Assembly: GCA_949316235.1 (NCBI GenBank)
Contig: OX438742.1
Location: 8,340,815-8,404,814, forward strand
DNA: 64,000 nucleotides
Source of the DNA: Oegoconia quadripuncta
Taxonomy: Eukaryota; Arthropoda; Insecta; Lepidoptera; Autostichidae
Direction of reading: 5' to 3'
Shown: piece by piece, positions 1-12,324 of the stretch
How positions within the stretch are numbered: position 1 is the stretch's first letter
Layout of the letters: every line of letters begins with the position of its first letter
Notes under the pieces: model-generated
Database searches by the model: none
What the model saw: only the letters and a program-made list of their open reading frames with translations
Told to the model about the DNA's origin: nothing
Translations under genes and position numbers: made by a program

Positions 1-423
1 AATCGTCAAATAAGCACGAACTATGTCTCTGCACGTGAAAGGTTGGACGAACAGTTTGGACTGTTGGACAATAGTTTAGAGCCAGCATGATACACTCAAA
101 CCTCAATAAGCTTTATCGAATAAGGTTTTAAAATTTATTAAGTTTCAAAAACTTAAGTTGAAATGTTTTCTTATAACCTTAACCATCTTGATACACTTAG
201 TTATGCAATTTCTAACATATCCAATGATATGTTTAGTAGAATAGTAAAAATCACTTTTATCACAATACATTTATTGCAATGTCAACCCTAACACCGATAT
301 TTGAACACATTTCAAACTTAAAAACTAGAAAGGTTGCGCACCTCTCTGGGGTTATATCATATTGTGTGGTACACAATTGTAGCAAAAAATATTTTCAAAA
401 TTAAATAGAAAATCCAATTTCAG
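1..423 (+). other. Intron sequence upstream of first visible TRPA exon
   Basis: AT-rich non-coding sequence. It ends in a normal splice acceptor (...CAATTTCAG) directly before the coding exon at 424. I see no other gene here. The upstream exons of the channel gene (ankyrin repeats) must lie before position 1. Confidence 0.7.
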
Positions 424-742
424 GCCATGGTGGCGCACGGACGTGTTGAGTTACTAGCTCATCCTTTGAGCCAAAAATACTTGCAAATGAAGTGGAATTC
501 ATATGGGAAGTATTTCCACTTGGCCAACGTGCTGTTTTATTGCTTTTTCTTGGTGTTTGTGACAATCTACACGTACATGTTGATGACTTACGCCAACCCG
601 AGTATCTCATTGATAGCGAGAAAACTAAAGCCTCAATGTGTGACCCTGACTGATTATATCCCGGCGAATAATAGTGACATATTCATCGAAGATGAGATCT
701 ACAATGAGACTTTACGAGAAAACAAGCCAGAGTTAAAAAAAG
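424..742 (+). CDS. TrpA1: TRPA1-like channel, exon with pre-S1 and S1
   Basis: First visible exon of a transient receptor potential channel of the ankyrin (TRPA) subfamily, a plasma-membrane cation channel used for heat, chemical or mechanical sensing. It follows an acceptor at 421-423 and ends at a GTAACA donor (743), leaving one base of a split codon. It codes about 106 residues: the conserved linker after the ankyrin repeats (MVAHGRVELLAHPLSQKYL, then MKWNSYGKYFH), transmembrane helix S1 (about residues 38-60, rich in F, L and V), and the start of the S1-S2 loop with two possible N-glycosylation sites (NNS, NET). The linker-S1 text resembles insect TRPA1 more than painless, pyrexia or water witch as I remember them. 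The Met at 427 is internal, not a start. Confidence 0.85.
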
Positions 743-1313
743 GTAACAGAAAAATCTTTATGTGCAACACTGGAGCGCACACGCTTCTATTTTTATAAAT
801 TCGATTGCGTGCTCTACTAAAGTAGACCATAAAGAAATATTTTTCCCAGATGTGGGTCGCAAATTTAGACATAAAAACTGATTTCGCATTTTCGATTTAC
901 TTTATTTATTGAAATAATGGAAAAACCAAAACATGGATCTTTAAGAGGCGGATCAATCTTTTCGCAAATCTCGTGGACCTTTAACATGGGTTTTTTGATC
1001 TTTCCCATTTTCGCAGGATTGTTATGCACGGCGTTTGGCAAAATCCGTCTGCTAATATAGGGAGATTGGTGGTAGAGAATATGACACAACTGGATTGACC
1101 CTGTCGTTCTATAGTAGAGCACGTTAACATGCTTCTAAAATATTTAAAGAAAGATTTTTTGTTCTTTTTTTAAATACTGGGACTTTTATTTCACCCAGAT
1201 TGGTGCTTTTTGTCTACCACTACTAAAAACGTAGCCTTCTTAACAATGGCAGATTGATAGCTTGTAAATTGTAACATGTATATAAAGCTGTTTTTTTTTA
1301 TATTTTTCCCTAG

Positions 1314-1519
1314 ATTTCGACGTACTCGTGACCATGTATACTAGTACGGTGGCGATCCTTGTGTACAACGTTTGTTGCCTTTTCCGTGAGGCGTACAATA
1401 TTAAACAGCAAAAGTGGCATTATCTGGTGGACCCTTCTAACCTGGTGGCTTGGATGCTCTACATCGCCTCTACTATAATGGTCCTTCCGACTCTGACTGG
1501 AACTTCCGAAGACATTCAG
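1314..1519 (+). CDS. TrpA1: TRPA1-like channel, exon with S2 and S3
   Basis: Second visible exon. The acceptor is TTTTTCCCTAG (ends 1313) and the donor is GTGAAT at 1520. The split codon (G from the previous exon plus AT) restores an Asp, and the frame runs open for 68 further codons. It codes hydrophobic S2 (VLVTMYTSTVAILVYNVCCL), a basic cytosolic turn (REAYNIKQQKWHYL) and S3 (NLVAWMLYIASTIMVLP). The TRPA S2-S3 signature WxYLxDPxN is present. The exon ends on a codon boundary. Confidence 0.85.
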
Positions 1520-1961
1520 GTGAATAATTGCAGTATAATAGTCATGTAATCTAATTTCCTATACTATGGTTCAATTAGTTTTTCTTTCCCTTCACCCAAA
1601 ATACTTTGAATATTATTAAATTCATTTTCTAATTTCAACAACGGATTTCACCAAGTATGATAGGGTGGTGATGGTGGACTTCGGCCTTTGTATGGAATAT
1701 TAAAGTTTGTCACTGACAACGAATTTTTTTCGGAGATTCGGTTTACCACCATATACTCCCTTATTGCAAAAGAAAAGTTAACAAGGCAAATACATTTATG
1801 ATTTTTTTTTTGGATTTTAAAGTCGTTTAGTTTATTAGGTGGCGTAGGTAATTTCATTCTACTTAATGATTATTGTCTGTAGCTTTTTTTGGTATAAACC
1901 AAAATGCGTGCAAACCTTTACTACACAGCGTAACAATTAAATTACGAATGCTTGTTAAGCT

Positions 1962-2040
1962 CATCATCATCAGCCCATAAACATCACATTGCAGGTATAT
2001 AGGCCTTCCTCGTATATGAGGTATGGGCTGTAGTTAAGCT
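1962..2040 (+). repeat. Fragment of the CATCATCAGCCC lepidopteran repeat
   Basis: The text CATCATCATCAGCCCATAAACATC, then GGCCTTCCTCGTATATGAGG and ATGGGCTGTAGT, is the head of a repeat that is very common in moth and butterfly genomes. A longer copy sits at 41738-42015. This fragment lies inside an intron of the channel gene. Confidence 0.55.
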
Positions 2041-2299
2041 CATACTTAAATTGTACTGACTTCGACGTGTCGATCCGAAACCGCTAAAGCTTGTGTATTC
2101 ATAATTTAACAACCTATACATAGTGTGTATTCATAATTATTTTGCAAAGTGAGTTTATCTCCGACATAATTTTTAGGGGTTAAAAAAGTTGATTGAACCA
2201 AAATATCCAGTTATTTAACTTGTATATCTCAAACTCCTCTTACTGGCATAATTTATTGATTCATGCATATATAATTAATAACTTTTGTAATAATTACAG

Positions 2300-2488
2300 T
2301 TTACTGCAGCTGCAATTACAGTATTCCTGGCATGGTTCGAACTCCTTCTCTTGCTGCAGCGTTTCGATCAAGCTGGAATCTACGTAGTGATGTTCCTCGA
2401 GATCTTGCAAACCTTGATTAAAGTCTTAATGGTGTTCTCAATACTGATTATTGCTTTCGGAATGGCGTTCTTCATATTGCTTTCAAAG
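2300..2488 (+). CDS. TrpA1: TRPA1-like channel, exon with S4 and S5
   Basis: Third visible exon, 63 codons, phase 0 at both ends. It lies between an acceptor at 2297-2299 (TTACAG) and a GTGAGC donor at 2489. It codes S4 (AAAITVFLAWFELLLLLQRF), the S4-S5 linker (about DQAGIYVVMFLEILQTLIKV) and S5 (LMVFSILIIAFGMAFFILL). S4 lacks the regular arginine ladder, as expected for TRP channels. A second CAG at 2318-2320 could in principle act as an alternative acceptor, but the upstream one keeps the conserved residues. Confidence 0.85.
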
Positions 2489-2770
2489 GTGAGCTTATTC
2501 GATTGATTCACCATAGGTTTGTTTTTTTTCTACCATTGGAGAATGTGGCGATATCATCACTAAGGTTACTGTTTTTAACGGCTTTAATCAACACATATAA
2601 CAGATATGTTTGAAAATAAGTAAGCAGGCAATTTTATTTCGAATTTTAATAAGGAATTGATATGGCCGCCAAGCGAACGGGGTAACATCTATAATTTTTG
2701 CTGAAGTGTTAGAATTTACGGCATTTTCAATTTTTTTTTTGTGTATAGCTACAATTGATTTTCTTTTCAG

Positions 2771-3043
2771 GGACATCATTTATCTTTTAGCAGTGTCCCT
2801 ATGGCACTGATGAGGACCTTTGCTATGATGCTCGGAGAGATTGATTTCGTCGGAACATATGTTCTACCGTACTACAAGGAGGAGACCGATGTTGTACTGC
2901 CGTTCCCGCTGCCAACGTTCCTGATACTTGCAATCTTCATGGTGCTGATGCCAATTCTTCTGATGAACTTGCTCATCGGTTTAGCTGTTGGCGACATTGA
3001 AAGTGTTAGGCGTAATGCGCAACTGAAAAGATTGGCTATGCAA
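2771..3043 (+). CDS. TrpA1: TRPA1-like channel, pore and S6 exon
   Basis: Fourth visible exon, 91 codons, phase 0 at both ends. It lies between a strong polypyrimidine acceptor (TTTTCTTTTCAG) and a GTAAGT donor. It codes the pore helix and selectivity region, with MALMRTFAMMLGEIDFVGTY around the GEIDF pore loop typical of insect TRPA channels. An acidic outer loop (YKEETDVV) follows, then S6 (PTFLILAIFMVLMPILLMNL) and the post-S6 helix (IGLAVGDIESVRRNAQL). It is the most diagnostic exon for the channel call. No frameshift or missing pore residue is apparent. Confidence 0.9.
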
Positions 3044-4076
3044 GTAAGTATTGCGGAACACTCACATTCATGACATGTAAAAGATCTGGCTTAAATCATT
3101 TCAATTTATCCAAATATTTATTATTAAATATTTAGCGGGAACGCGAACTCGAGCCGTTTTTAATGCTATCGGGCAAGTTCTGAAGTATACTTCAAAATTT
3201 TCAGTGTTCGCACTAGGTACAGTTTGTTACAGTTTTTTTTATTTATTTGTCCATAGAACATTATTTGAACAATCTTCACTATAAGACGCCTACGAAAACC
3301 TGTAAAGGTTTATGTGTAGTGCGAATGAACTGACCCGCCGCGTTATTAATTATTACAAAAGACAACTTAAAATATCTACATACATACATAAGATACATAA
3401 GATGACATACGGAAGCAAGTAGACATGTGTCTCGCTATCGAAATAAAATTTGTTGGAAAGGCACTTCCTACATAGTTCCATCTATAAAGTACTTCTTTAA
3501 TGCATTTTTACATTGTTTTACATTATGTGAATATAGTTCACATAATAAATCTTTACAGTTCTGCATAATGCAAAATCTTAGAAAATCGTGAAAGCTTTTT
3601 AATGTTTTTTTACTTAGTTAATTAACTACAGCTATTATGACTTTAACAAAAAAAGTACTCCATTTGCTGAGAAAACTTAATTCGTTTTTTGCAGGGCTGT
3701 AAAGGTTTTACTAAACAAACTGAAATGTTCGACTGGGTATATTGACAGATTACGTTGGTTCTTTGAGGTGTAAAGTGGTTTGGTAAAATTTTTGGGGTTC
3801 TTTAAATTAAATCTTTATGTGAAAATTTATTTTTACCCGAGTAATTCTGAATACAAATGAACTATTGATGAAGAATCATCGCTTTACAAATGACTTATTT
3901 GGTGTGTGAATAGATACGCTTTATGACGTAGAACATCCGAAAATCAATGCAAATAAAGTGATTTTATTTCATTTCACATGATAAATTGACCTGCTTGAAG
4001 TCAGGCGATAGAGTCAGAGTCAGAAAAATAGCTAAATAGTAGCCAATTACTTGCTGATTACTTCTTCGATTCTTAG
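3044..4076 (+). other. TRPA1-like gene intron, nothing recognised
   Basis: About 1 kb of AT-rich intron between the pore exon and the next exon. A short run of ATAC repeats sits near 3380-3400. I see no coding frame with conserved content and no clear transposon end. Confidence 0.5.
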
Positions 4077-4236
4077 GTGGTTCTTCATACTGAATTGGAA
4101 CGTAAACTGCCAGCTTTCGTCCTAGAAAAGATTGACAAGAACGAACTGATTGAATACCCCAACAACAACAAATGCAAACTGGGATTCTTGGATCTAATTT
4201 TACGCAAATGGTTCTGCAACCCTTTCACGGATGATG
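4077..4236 (+). CDS. TrpA1: TRPA1-like channel, post-S6 exon
   Basis: Fifth visible exon. Acceptor TTCTTAG (ends 4076), donor GTAAGT at 4237, ending one base into a codon. It codes about 53 residues of cytosolic C-terminal domain directly after the TRP-like helix, including HTELERKLPAFVLEKIDKNE and a short basic/aromatic stretch (LRKWFCNPF). The intron before it (3044-4076) is about 1 kb. Confidence 0.8.
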
Positions 4237-4404
4237 GTAAGTTTCAAGTTAATAACATCGCATAATAACGATAATATATTCTTATTTCACTCTTAAGTGT
4301 ATTCTTTCCCACTTTTGATTAGACTGTTTTAGGTCAATATTTATTTACTCGGTGCATGTAGTTATTCAGACACATATTTTCCTATAAAGCTAAACTACTT
4401 GCAG

Positions 4405-4535
4405 CTGGCCTTGACATGGTACTCGAAAGCACCGAGGACTACATCACTGCTGAGCTGGACAAGCAGAAGCGTCGGCTGCGCGAGATGAACCTGCTAATGG
4501 AGCAACAGCATACACTGGTGCGGCTCATTGTGCAA
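4405..4535 (+). CDS. TrpA1: TRPA1-like channel, C-terminal coiled-coil exon
   Basis: Sixth visible exon. The acceptor is ACTTGCAG and the donor is GTAAGT at 4536. The split codon resolves to Ala. It codes about 44 residues with strong heptad character (EDYITAELDKQKRRLREMNL, then LMEQQHTLVRLIVQ). This matches the C-terminal coiled coil through which TRPA1 subunits pack in the tetramer. The next coding exon is about 5 kb away. Confidence 0.8.
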
Positions 4536-7500
4536 GTAAGTGGATGATATTATTCACGACTGTGTACCGGTAAATCAGATAAGTTATAAAAAAATTTGCA
4601 AATCAGTCCAGCGGAATGAAGGACTCCGCGATAACACTCGATTGATTTACGAGTATTTCACTTTGACTACTGCAATCTACTAATATCATTCAGCTGTACA
4701 CAAAAAGACCCTCTTAAAGAGATACACAAATACAAAAAAAAAATAAGTAAAAATATTAAATGAACCCTCACCATCAATATTACTGATATTACTTTCAATA
4801 TCAAGTGATATTACTTTGTAATAGAGTAATCTTCATAAGTTATCTACAGGGAACCTTTAACTGAGATAAAAAGTGTCACATATCTTCTTCTACTTATGTG
4901 CCAAATTTCAAGCAAAGAGAGCAGCGAACTAACATCCAAACTAGAACAAAGATAGAAACCGAAAGTGAAACACCCAAAGGCCCGCTTTACGCACACACTT
5001 AAATCTTAGTAAGCCGATCGCCGCTACATGAGAGACATAAACTATCTATATAATATATAGGTATGTAAGTAGCAAGTATCGATAGATATGGTTTCATGGA
5101 CACATTGAAACATCAAAATCAAAATCAAAAAATGCTGTATTTTGTAGGTACACAGGGTACATTTAAAATAGTCAGATTTTACATTTTTAAAGCTACTGCT
5201 TGTTCAAAAGGCTTCTCCTAAAGTGTGAAAAATTTTCAATTTATCTAGCCCACTTTAAGCTCGCTTAAGTTTGTGGTGTTTTAATGATGCGGAGTCCTTT
5301 TATTTCATGGTTCACAACAGCAATACTGAATACGGTGATAATCCTATCCGAGAGAAACTGGCAATATTACAATTTTACTAACAATGGCGGGCCTCTCTAT
5401 TCTTTACATAGTATAAAATAAATTCTCTATCCGCGTCTATCAGTTTGTCTGATAAATGAACTACGCGACGGATTTTGATAAGATTTTTCGCGCGCGGTCA
5501 TTTAGAGAGTTCTTCCGGAAGGTTATGTTTAAAAGAAGTGATAGTTCATGTTTGGAGATTAACGTGGACGGAGTCACGGGCAGAAAACAGTGTTGTTATT
5601 TGCAAAACAACAGATTTTGATGGTTGAGAGATAATAACTTTAGACAGATCGTATCGCTTATTCACGTGAACCATTACTTATCTGATTTATTTTGTACACG
5701 GATTATTTAATTTTGTGTCTAATTTATTAGGTATTCCAGTGAATTCATCGATGGTAATTAGAAGAAATATTTTTATTATGATCTTCTGTGTTATTTGTTA
5801 TGCGTATTTAATTAGGTTGTAAATAGGATAGGAAGCCATAAACTTAAAATGTACTAGCGTATTGAACGAACATTCTGAGTGAACGTTGAACTGCCAATCT
5901 AGCTGGTAATAAATAATTACATAGAAATACATTATACACTGTCAATTGCGATTGTTGTAAATCCATGCGACATAGTTTACAAGGCAATTGAAGCGAATAA
6001 CATTGTTTTTTATGCCGTGGTATGACAAACGAGCAAATAGCTAACCTGATGGAAAGTGATGAGCCAATCACATTGAAGGCTAAGAATGCCTCTTAAAAGC
6101 GATCGCAGATGACCGTTTTAAATCGACCACCAATTTGCGTTCGACTAACGTATCCATTGTGCCGACTCAAAAACACACGGCCTATACACCTCCCGACATT
6201 ATTTCCATATGAATACGTGGGCGCTACACAGTTACGCGCCGTCTACTAATGTTTTTCGTCTGCGTTAGCGTACGTTCTTTTTCTCTACGACAGACCACTG
6301 ACTAAAATCAGATCGGCTCGGCGAGAGTCTATCATACTTGCTCACATTTATAGGGCCGATTTTGTTGCAAATACATTTCGATCTTCAATGTCTTAGTGTT
6401 TTATTTTTGCCGACTATTGTCGGACCGATTATAAGCGGTCATTTGCGCTAGGCCTATAATTTCGTTGACACCGGATTAGCAGAATAATTAAGATTATCTA
6501 CGGTATTGCCAGGTCATTGATGGCGAACAGCGAGAGTGGCAAGCGAATGGTACACCATCAATTTGAGCTACAATCGCAATTGACCATAACATAAATAGCA
6601 CCAGAATGGTGGCTTTGAAAATATTATCACAAACAGGGTGACATCGATTTCGTGTAATTTCTAGAAACCACTAGGTATTTCTAGGACAAATAAAACTTCA
6701 GATACGATTTTTAGGAATATACACCAAATAACAATATCAGTTTAAAAACCAAAAACCCACAGCATATTTTGTATGTTGCGGGCGCGGTATTGGGATTTTT
6801 ACCATAAAATGTATAAATAAATAAATAAATATTTTGGACACTTACAATTACTTGCTTGAGAGTTAATACGGCTACCGTTAAGCGTTGTGGAAAACAGATA
6901 GTTTTTGTTTCGATGAATACCGAATGATCGTTGTTCACCCAAATAGATAGTTACCCAACTATCTAACCCATCGCTAACAGGAGGTGATAGAGAAATATAA
7001 ATATAAAATAAAAATGAGATGCGTGCTCGCTCTACATGTTTTTTTTTATTCGCACTTGCGAGTGATATTTGGTTTAGCATTATGTTTTCATTTACAATCT
7101 AAATTTTTTTTCTCTTGCGAAATGATTGTATTTTTATTGACTACTTGTGTGTGATTTGTTACAGGATGTGCTTAATTTTTGAAAAGTCTAATAAAGGGCT
7201 GGGTAAAATCATTTGTCATCGATGTGGGTAAATTTTTCCCTCATTTTGCTTGCTTGTGACCAGCTTTAGACCTATTTCTAACCCGCTGGGAGGATTTACG
7301 CTACTAAAATTAAAATTCGAATAAAAAAAGCACAAAATTCTGTCAGACATTAAGAAATTTCCTTCTAGATCAAAGTCTTAACAGTGACTTTTAGTTTATT
7401 ATGACTTTTCAGTGTTAACTAAAAAAATCTTTTGACTGTACATCATAGGCTAAGATTATTGACTACAGATGAGCAAGCCCAACCAGTCGTACTGGAGGTC

Positions 7501-9552
7501 GCTATGTTCAACAGTAACCGTCCTCTGGCTGATATGATGATGATGATGAAGACGAGCACGCATCTCGCAACTTATTTTTTAGTTGGTCAAAAAACAAAAT
7601 ATAATTTCTAATCTACGAGTAGGTGGAGAAATCATTAATTTCTCCGTTAGTGAAACTTAGTATGATAAAGAAGAGTTTTAGATTAGAGAAATAAATCGAC
7701 TAATAAATTACCAATCTGTGCATCCCTTTATATATTCCTTTATTACACTGTAAAGTTTCACAGACGAAGCAATTACCGCCACGGTCGCCAAACAAAATAT
7801 TTGCTGATAGAATAAAACAAATTTAATCGTCGACCTATATACATCATCTTTTAGTATAGTAGACACATATCGTTAAATGGACATCGTTAATTAGATTGTT
7901 AAAGTAATCGCTAATCCGTTACTAAAAAGGCTAACCTCGTTAATTCGGAAGATTTAATGCAAGTTAACGTTAATCCGTTAATACATGACAATGACACAAC
8001 TTGCATTTTTTATATCGTTGCGTTATTGATCTAATTATATAAACTGTTGGTTTGGGTCCTGATAGTTAAAGTTCCTAACCTAGGAACAAAAACAGACGTA
8101 TTTAATTGGAATGCGTAATTTAGTCATCTGGCCTAATGTGGATATTCCCCTTCATGAACATTAATATGTTTGACTTCTTGTCTGAAAGTGACGCTCGTTT
8201 CGGTGTTAAAATATATTTTACCGGAAAAGACGTCCAACGGTATATGCTTTTGGTAAATAGTAGGTTCTGGATTAACGATTAACGGACTAGGGGAAATTTA
8301 AGATGAATATTTATACATCTGTGAGCCTATGACACTTTGGAGATCAATACGAATCGAATGACACCTTGCACTTCAAAATCGGTCAAGCTACACATAGAAA
8401 ACTACATACATATACCGAAAAATTATATGAAACAAAAATAACGTAGATAATTTTAGTATAGAATGACTATAGTGGTGGGAGATAGATGCCCCCGGACTGC
8501 TGTTCTCTGAGCAAATAAAAAAGCAAAGATAAAGAAAATAACAATACAATTAATTAAATGTGTTCCTTATAGTCCAGGCTTTCATATCAAATTATAAATA
8601 GAAATCCTTGCATTGTCGATGAAAAGTTCCAGCACTATAAAGCTTCCAAAAAGTAGAAATAGTCTATATAATCGCATTAAAAATTGTTGTCTTCGCTCGC
8701 GATGTGCTGGGGCTGCGTTAATTAGATCGATAATTGTTTTTTTAGTCGACTTCTTAAAAACCATAGATGTTTCCAGGAATTACCCTAACAGACAGCAGTT
8801 TAAGAATGAACTAATGAAATTTTCCTAGTGGTGTCATGTCGACAATAATTTATCTCGAATCGCTTGTCATACCAAAGCCTGTGTTGGGAATAAATGTTGA
8901 AATCGCAGTTTGGTCTTGAAGGTTGTTTTATGTCAACTGTCGAAGTTATCTTATATAGGTATCGCTAATTACAAATAGAAACAACTTGAGACTAACAATA
9001 ACATAAATGAATAATTAGGTTCAGGTTATCTGTGACGGCATCAAATGAAGATGCATTCCATTTATGTCAGGAACGTTAAGTAAACATAAGTTATCAATAA
9101 ATTAGTATTCGACAAGGAACCACTAGAAATATTTTGTTCTTGATACCAAAACTTCAAGCAGGCTATTATCTAAAATTATCGCATATTGATAAAGTGACCT
9201 CACGGTAATCTTAAGAAAATGGATGTCTAAGAATATTTGCGTGCAGTTAAAGTCTTTAAAATCCTACACCATGTTTGTATTTTGCGGCTCATATTGGTTA
9301 TTTTACCAATATGTCTTATGATACTAGGAACAAAAACGAATTGATAGTCACCTTGTACTTCAAAATTGATCAATCCAATCTACATACATGGACCCTAAAT
9401 ACATTACATATTGGGCAGTCTGATTAAAACAATTACGCTAGTTCATTTTAAGGATATGGTGTTTACAACGGATAACGTAGGTAGTCAGCAGGAGCTTTAC
9501 AGGACGGCCGCAATTAAATCAGTAGTGTAAACCTTATAATTTTATCCTTTAG
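4536..9552 (+). other. Five-kb intron before the last TRPA1-like exon
   Basis: A long intron with mostly unrecognised AT-rich sequence. It contains a LINE 3'-tail-like stretch at about 5110-5260 (ATCAAAATCAAAATC tract), an AAAT run at 6817-6835, and a LINE tail fragment at 7483-7545 (TGGAGGTCGCTATGTTCAACAG, then a GATGAT run). No further exon could be picked out by eye, so an alternative C-terminus inside this intron cannot be excluded. Confidence 0.5.
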
Positions 9553-9693
9553 AAAATGGATATCAAGACCGAAGCTGATGATGTGGATGAAGGCGTGTCG
9601 CCTAGCGAAACTCGCCTGACTCCGCGATGGACATCCCCTAGAATCCGGAAGAAGTTGCGCCCCACCATTTCATTTAACAAAGGGGGGATGTAA
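9553..9693 (+). CDS. TrpA1: TRPA1-like channel, last coding exon
   Basis: Terminal coding exon: acceptor ATCCTTTAG (really ...CCTTTAG at 9546-9552), then 46 codons and a TAA stop at 9691-9693. The reading frame is set by the phase-0 donor at 4536. The tail has an acidic half (KTEADDVDEG) and a basic half (SPRIRKKLRPTISF) before a Gly-rich end. It resembles the C-terminus of insect TRPA1 as I remember it. The seven visible exons together code 472 residues, about the C-terminal 40 percent of a typical 1.1-1.2 kb-residue TRPA1. Confidence 0.8.
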   Translation, partial: KMDIKTEADDVDEGVSPSETRLTPRWTSPRIRKKLRPTISFNKGGM

Positions 9694-10010
9694 TTTTGTT
9701 ATCACCTCTATCCATGTATCCATCAATAGTGACGATAGACTCCAAACGTTAATATCAAGCTTTCTGTAGGTAACTGTCCGTAACATAACCTCTCAATAGA
9801 TCTCCCTGCGAGCTCGTTCACAATTTTATATTGTTTTTGTTTTTCATATACTATTTTTTTTTTTAATAATTCACATTAGTATTTTTCTTTTTGTCGATTG
9901 TTTTTAGTTATTGAAATATGTGTTTATATTTAGTTTGTCTTCTATTATTTTTTAATTAATATATTTTTCTTTGTTCCTCCATTTTTTTTAATAAATATAT
10001 TATTTTATTA
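9694..10010 (+). promoter_or_regulatory. TrpA1: 3' UTR and poly(A) signal of the TRPA1-like gene
   Basis: T-rich non-coding sequence follows the stop codon. A canonical AATAAA lies at 9990-9995 and is followed by T-rich sequence, so transcript cleavage is expected about 10-30 bases later. The 3' UTR would be about 320 bases. The signal is read from sequence; no transcript evidence is available. Confidence 0.6.
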
Positions 10011-11216
10011 GATTATAATTGTTTCTTTATTTTGGTTATTTAATTTCACTTTATTGCTATCCCTCCATAATGTGTCATTGAAATGGTAGTCAGACATAAC
10101 GCGTAGCACTGATAGTCGTTGATACAGAAAAGTTCTAGAGTGGACACCACGCATCTGCAAGCGGAGCGTGGGACCGTCCACCCACAAGATAAAAGGATTT
10201 GATAAATCGTTATATCCCATAAACGCAATATTTCGAAAATATAATAAATGTAGAAAAACACGGCGACTTACAATAGATGCAAAAAACTAAGATTTCATTC
10301 TTATTCATTTTGTTATGTTTTAAGAATAACTCTGATTCATTGTTGACTGGCATAAATCCTTGAAAACATTTATTGAACAAATAAATAAAAATAGCTATGA
10401 ACTTAATATTATATGTATAATTTTATTATATGTAATATTTTATTTATATATTTTATTATATTTAATTGTAAATATAAAAAGACCGCGCTCAAATCATAAC
10501 ACGCATTACCGAGATAATATCAGGGCAGATTGCACTCACCAACCACAACGCCACCAAACACATAACGCGCGTCGGTTTTCGTGTATGCTCGCATCTAGGA
10601 TGAAAGTATTTTATTATATTTAAAAAGGCCATTTTCCTATCTTTTTCTTTTTTTTTGCTGTCTTCTTTTTAAAATTTCTCTAAGAAAATACTTGATAGGA
10701 TACTACTACTATACTATTGTCTATATGCTCTAAGATTATAATTTAAAACATTATTGAATTATGTTCGGTACATCTTGTCTATATTACGAAATATTGTCGT
10801 ACAGTTAGGTAACTAGAAGGAAAATTGCAGAAAAATCCCCAGAAGCCTCACTTAAAAATTAATTCCAAAGTTCCAACAGCCTTAAAATTCGGAATCGATT
10901 TATGTACTCTCACATGCCATATATATGCCCTGATAACTCGGACATCTTGGCTGAAAAATTCATTATTTATATTTCTAACCGTAGTAGCATTATGTCAATA
11001 CAAAAGACTTGACTACACAAACGGATTTTTTTTCTTGATGCCTATAAGTGAGATTTCCTGGATATTTTTATCTCAGTAATCTTAAGGTAAGACAAAATTG
11101 GCAATACAGGTGAATGTACCGCTTGTTTACTACTTTGGGGGAAACGCTATTACTCTTATACTTGTAAATATCGCAAGATAGTTAAACTATTTTATCTACT
11201 CTAATAGAATGTCAAT
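10011..11216. other. AT-rich intergenic DNA
   Basis: The stretch downstream of the channel gene. It is AT-rich with T and A runs (for example 10400-10480) and one less AT-rich patch at 10480-10600. The frames are short and show no family I recognise. Confidence 0.5.
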
Positions 11217-11640
11217 AGTTAATAATAGAATATCAGTATAGATTGTAGGAATAACAGAGAGACATTTCTACCCTATACTAACTATACTAATCAAAAAAAC
11301 TTTGTGCATCCGTAGTACATAATTTTATCGTTCATAATTTTCATATTAAGGCTTCCAAATTAAAGATCAAATCAATTCCAAATCAACAAAAAAGGTCTTC
11401 TTGATTGAATTTTACATTGCGTGGCTTCTTGATGGTGATTCGACATGGCGATGTTGTACTTTACTAATGCTTTGTGTACTCTTGTTTACCTGAGTTTTGA
11501 AGTATAATAGTGGCAGAGTATTGCACTGTAAAAGTCAGTAAGTGCACAAGTTATATGGAGTGCTAGTAAATCTACGTGATATCGCTTCTCGTTTCCCACC
11601 AAGAAGCCGCCAGATTCAGTAATGTACTGTCACTTTATTG
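11217..11640 (+). repeat. Tandem duplication, unit 1
   Basis: First of two diverged direct copies about 499 bp apart (compare 11713-12140). Shared blocks include AGTTAATAATAGAATATCAG, GATGTTGTACTTTACTAAT, CTCTTGTTTACCTGAGTTTT, and AAAAGTCAGTAAGTGCACAAG followed by GTACGTGATATCGC-like text. There is no coding content. It could be part of an unrecognised transposon. Confidence 0.7.
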
Positions 11641-11712
11641 AATGAAGTAATATTTTTGTTTTAGGTTCATTCACAAAATAAAATCATAGAATGTACTTGT
11701 GAATATTATGAT

Positions 11713-12140
11713 ATAGTTAATAATGGAATATCAGTATAGACTGTAGAAAAACTGAATGACATTTCAATTTAAAAAAAATAGCTTTATTTTTCCTTTTGGC
11801 CTTTTTTACTGTTGCTTCTTCTTCCGATAAACCGAAATAATATATGTACGTATCCCAACAAAAGTTGACTGTCGACAACAAAATAAGATAAATCTTCGTC
11901 TTTGTGTCACATTGAAAATTACAATGCGTGGTTTTTTGGTGGTAATTCGACATTGCGATGTTGTACTTTACTAATATTTTATATGCTCTTGTTTACCTGA
12001 GTTTTAAAGTAAAACAGAGGCAGAGTATTACACAGTAAAAGTCAGTAAGTGCACAAGTTATAAGGAGTGCTAGTAAATGTACGTGATATCGCATCAAAAA
12101 CTTGCTAAATTCAGAATGTACGTCACTTTACTGAACAAAG
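11713..12140 (+). repeat. Tandem duplication, unit 2
   Basis: Second copy of the unit at 11217-11640. The middle of the unit differs between the copies (a T-rich stretch at 11780-11830 here), while the flanks are about 85-90 percent alike by eye. The ORFs across it are not conserved between the copies, so it is not coding. Confidence 0.7.
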
Positions 12141-12324
12141 ACTTGACTGTGAACTGGATATTTAAGCTTTATACTTACAGTGTTAGGTCTCGTCTACATT
12201 AGAGCACATAATTTAAGTTAAGAACAAGTTACGTAGCGGCTAACATTGCAAATGCTTTGCCAGAAAACATACAAAACACAAAAATTACAAGGAATTTAGG
12301 GAAGATGCAGTAAAAAAGACGACC

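Noticed and set aside
865..1122. Minus-strand open frame inside the channel gene intron
   Set aside because: Antisense, no family, and embedded in an intron between two well-supported exons.
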